From an uncultured Clostridia bacterium (GTDB taxonomy: Bacteria > Bacillota > Clostridia > Peptostreptococcales > Acidaminobacteraceae): a stretch of 7,515 nucleotides of DNA. Shown piece by piece: positions 6,334 through 7,515 of the stretch. The notes beneath the pieces are model-generated. The model ran no database searches. It worked only from the letters and a program-made list of their open reading frames with translations, and was not told the origin of the DNA. The stretch spans positions 1 through 7,515 of the forward strand of contig CAMFGQ010000067.1 in the NCBI GenBank assembly GCA_945950065.1, given 5' to 3'. A program made the position numbers and the translations under genes. Within the stretch, counting starts at the first letter, position 1; the number at the start of each line of letters is the position of its first letter.

Positions 6334-7133
6334 ATCTTCCTCTTTTTTCCTACAAAGTAACGAACTTTGTTCGCCAAATCATCTTTAATTGTACCATAAA
6401 AGTAAGGTTTTGCCATCTCCAGAACCTCTTCTCCTTGGTTTTCACCAATTTCTAACAAGAGAAATCCTTCCTCTTTAAGATAGTAAGGAGCTTGCTGAAT
6501 TAAGTCTTCAATCACATCTAGTCCATCTTCACCACCATCTAAAGCCAGATGAGGTTCATAGAGGCCAACAGGAAGAGTCAACACCTCTTCACGTTCCACA
6601 TAGGGTGGATTGGAGATCAAGAGATCATAGGTATCTTCTACCTCAGAAAATAGATCCGAACGGAAAAAGTTCACATCGGCTTTGAGTCTTTCTCCATTAG
6701 CTTTGGCAACTGCCAGGGCTTCTTCACTGAGGTCTAGGGCATCAACATGAAGCTGTTTACCCTTCTTCTTACCTTCTAGAGCAAGACTAATGGCAATGAC
6801 GCCACTTCCTGTACATAGGTCCAGAGCTTTCTCCCAAGGTAAGGAGAGGGCAAGCTCCACAAGGCCTTCTGTCTCAGGTCTGGGAATCAGTACATGGGGA
6901 TTGATGTGAAAAACTCTCCCATAAAAGTAGCTCTCTCCCAGAAGATAAGCTAGGGGTTCACCTGCTTCCACCTTCTCCATGATGGCTTTGGCTTCATCTA
7001 GGGTATTCTCATGGACCTGTGGATTCTCAAGATACAATTCACCATACTCCTTGCCCATAAGATGAGCAAAAAGCCAGTTCTGCTGGGTGACACCCAGGGG
7101 AGCCAAGATGCGATAAAACTCTCTAACTTTCAT
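6327..7133 (-). CDS. prmC: Release factor glutamine N5-methyltransferase
   Basis: PrmC uses S-adenosylmethionine to methylate the glutamine of the GGQ motif in release factors 1 and 2, which speeds peptide release. From ATG 7133 the protein is 268 residues (E. coli: 277). A helical N-terminal domain with GEPLAYLLGESYFYG (58-72) is followed by IPRPETE (83-89). The methyltransferase domain has the cofactor-binding loop DLCTGSG (105-111) and the catalytic NPPY (175-178), which positions the glutamine amide. A TTG nine bases further upstream is in frame but only 1 base after the GGAG ribosome site (7144-7147), too close to use. The ATG, 10 bases from that site, is preferred and gives MKVREFYRIL. 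It overlaps the DUF1385 gene by 11 bases. Encoded just before its substrate prfA. Confidence 0.95.
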   Translation of the reverse strand: MKVREFYRILAPLGVTQQNWLFAHLMGKEYGELYLENPQVHENTLDEAKAIMEKVEAGEPLAYLLGESYFYGRVFHINPHVLIPRPETEGLVELALSLPWEKALDLCTGSGVIAISLALEGKKKGKQLHVDALDLSEEALAVAKANGERLKADVNFFRSDLFSEVEDTYDLLISNPPYVEREEVLTLPVGLYEPHLALDGGEDGLDVIEDLIQQAPYYLKEEGFLLLEIGENQGEEVLEMAKPYFYGTIKDDLANKVRYFVGKKRKIC

Positions 7134-7515
7134 GGACAGCAAGCTCCAAGGCTCTAAGTGCCACTTCTAATTGCTTGTCGTCAGGTTCAGCCGTTGTTAG
7201 GCGCTGTAGGAGTAATCCTGGCTTACGTAGGACGTTAACCCATGGGCGATCTTTGGCTGTGAACTTGAGGACCTCATAACTGATTCCTGCCACAAGAGGT
7301 AGGAAGAGTGTTTTCAGGCCAATACGAACCAGGGGTGTGGTCCAACTCACAAAAGAGAAGAAGAGCACACTGATCAAAAAGACAAAGACAATGTAGCTGG
7401 TACCACAACGAGGATGCAGTGTCGAAAAGCCGCGAGCATTCTCCACAGTGAGAGGCAACTCTGCCTCATAGGTAAAGACAGCCTTATGCTCTGCACCATG
7501 ATACTGAAAGACACG
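7123..7515 (-). CDS. DUF1385 (YqhQ-like) membrane protein, 5' end cut by window
   Basis: Only the last 130 residues are present; the frame is open to the right edge, so the true start lies outside. A TTG at 7458 is in frame but is an internal leucine codon, because the conserved motif YHGAEHKAVFTYE is encoded upstream of it. That motif and HPRCGTSYIV are the hallmarks of the DUF1385/YqhQ family. Two hydrophobic stretches follow: a helix in SYIVFVFLISVLFFSFVSW and another in IGLKTLFLPLVAGISYEVL, then a polar C-terminal tail. The function is unknown. The clustered His, Glu and Cys beside membrane segments could bind a metal, which is why databases sometimes call it a putative metal-dependent enzyme; that is inference only. 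In Firmicutes this family is often found near prmC and prfA, as here. Confidence 0.9.
   Translation of the reverse strand, partial: RVFQYHGAEHKAVFTYEAELPLTVENARGFSTLHPRCGTSYIVFVFLISVLFFSFVSWTTPLVRIGLKTLFLPLVAGISYEVLKFTAKDRPWVNVLRKPGLLLQRLTTAEPDDKQLEVALRALELAVHES

Noticed and set aside
7123..7458. Treating TTG 7458 as the start of a short 111-residue protein
   Set aside because: The frame stays open to the window edge and encodes the conserved YHGAEHK motif upstream of the TTG, so this is the tail of a longer gene.
1..7515. Search for CRISPR arrays, tRNA or rRNA genes, insertion sequences and phage or defence genes
   Set aside because: The window is almost wholly filled by ten recognisable genes with gaps of 6 bases or less, and no spaced repeats, cloverleaf sequence or transposase motifs were seen.

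Overview
The window is one uninterrupted minus-strand gene train, read from the right edge to the left, of ten genes (two cut by the window edges). No intergenic space exceeds 6 bases. Mid-range GC (in the forties by eye), strong GGAGG-type ribosome sites, use of GTG and TTG starts, the gene content and the gene order all point to a Firmicute, most likely an anaerobic Clostridia-type bacterium. I cannot name the genus.

Right half (7515 to 3837), a conserved housekeeping block: the C-terminal part of a DUF1385/YqhQ-type membrane protein; prmC (release-factor glutamine methyltransferase); prfA (peptide chain release factor 1, the substrate of PrmC); a two-domain Sua5/YwlC threonylcarbamoyl-AMP synthase, which starts t6A tRNA modification; and rpiB (ribose-5-phosphate isomerase B). 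Three of these genes act on translation and one on the pentose phosphate pathway.

Left half (3832 to 1), the start of a V-type (A/V-type) ATPase operon in the Enterococcus hirae ntp order: ntpF (G-like stalk subunit), ntpI (a-like membrane subunit with the essential arginine), ntpK (four-helix proteolipid), ntpE (stalk subunit E) and the first half of ntpC (subunit C/d). The catalytic and central-stalk genes (subunits F, A, B, D) would be expected just beyond the left edge. NtpK carries the complete set of residues known to bind Na+ in the E. hirae rotor ring, so the enzyme is predicted to be Na+-coupled.

The most notable point is the setting. In many Firmicutes the prmC/prfA/ywlC/rpiB block leads into the F-type ATP synthase operon; here a V-type operon follows rpiB directly, with a ribosome site written inside the last codons of rpiB. 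Two start codons deserve correction: ntpF very probably starts at a TTG (3832) rather than at the upstream ATG, and prmC at ATG 7133. One candidate internal promoter (extended -10) lies inside the Sua5 gene. I see no RNA genes, mobile elements, CRISPR arrays, riboswitches or convincing terminators, and no wholly new system; the interest lies in the arrangement and the predicted ion specificity.
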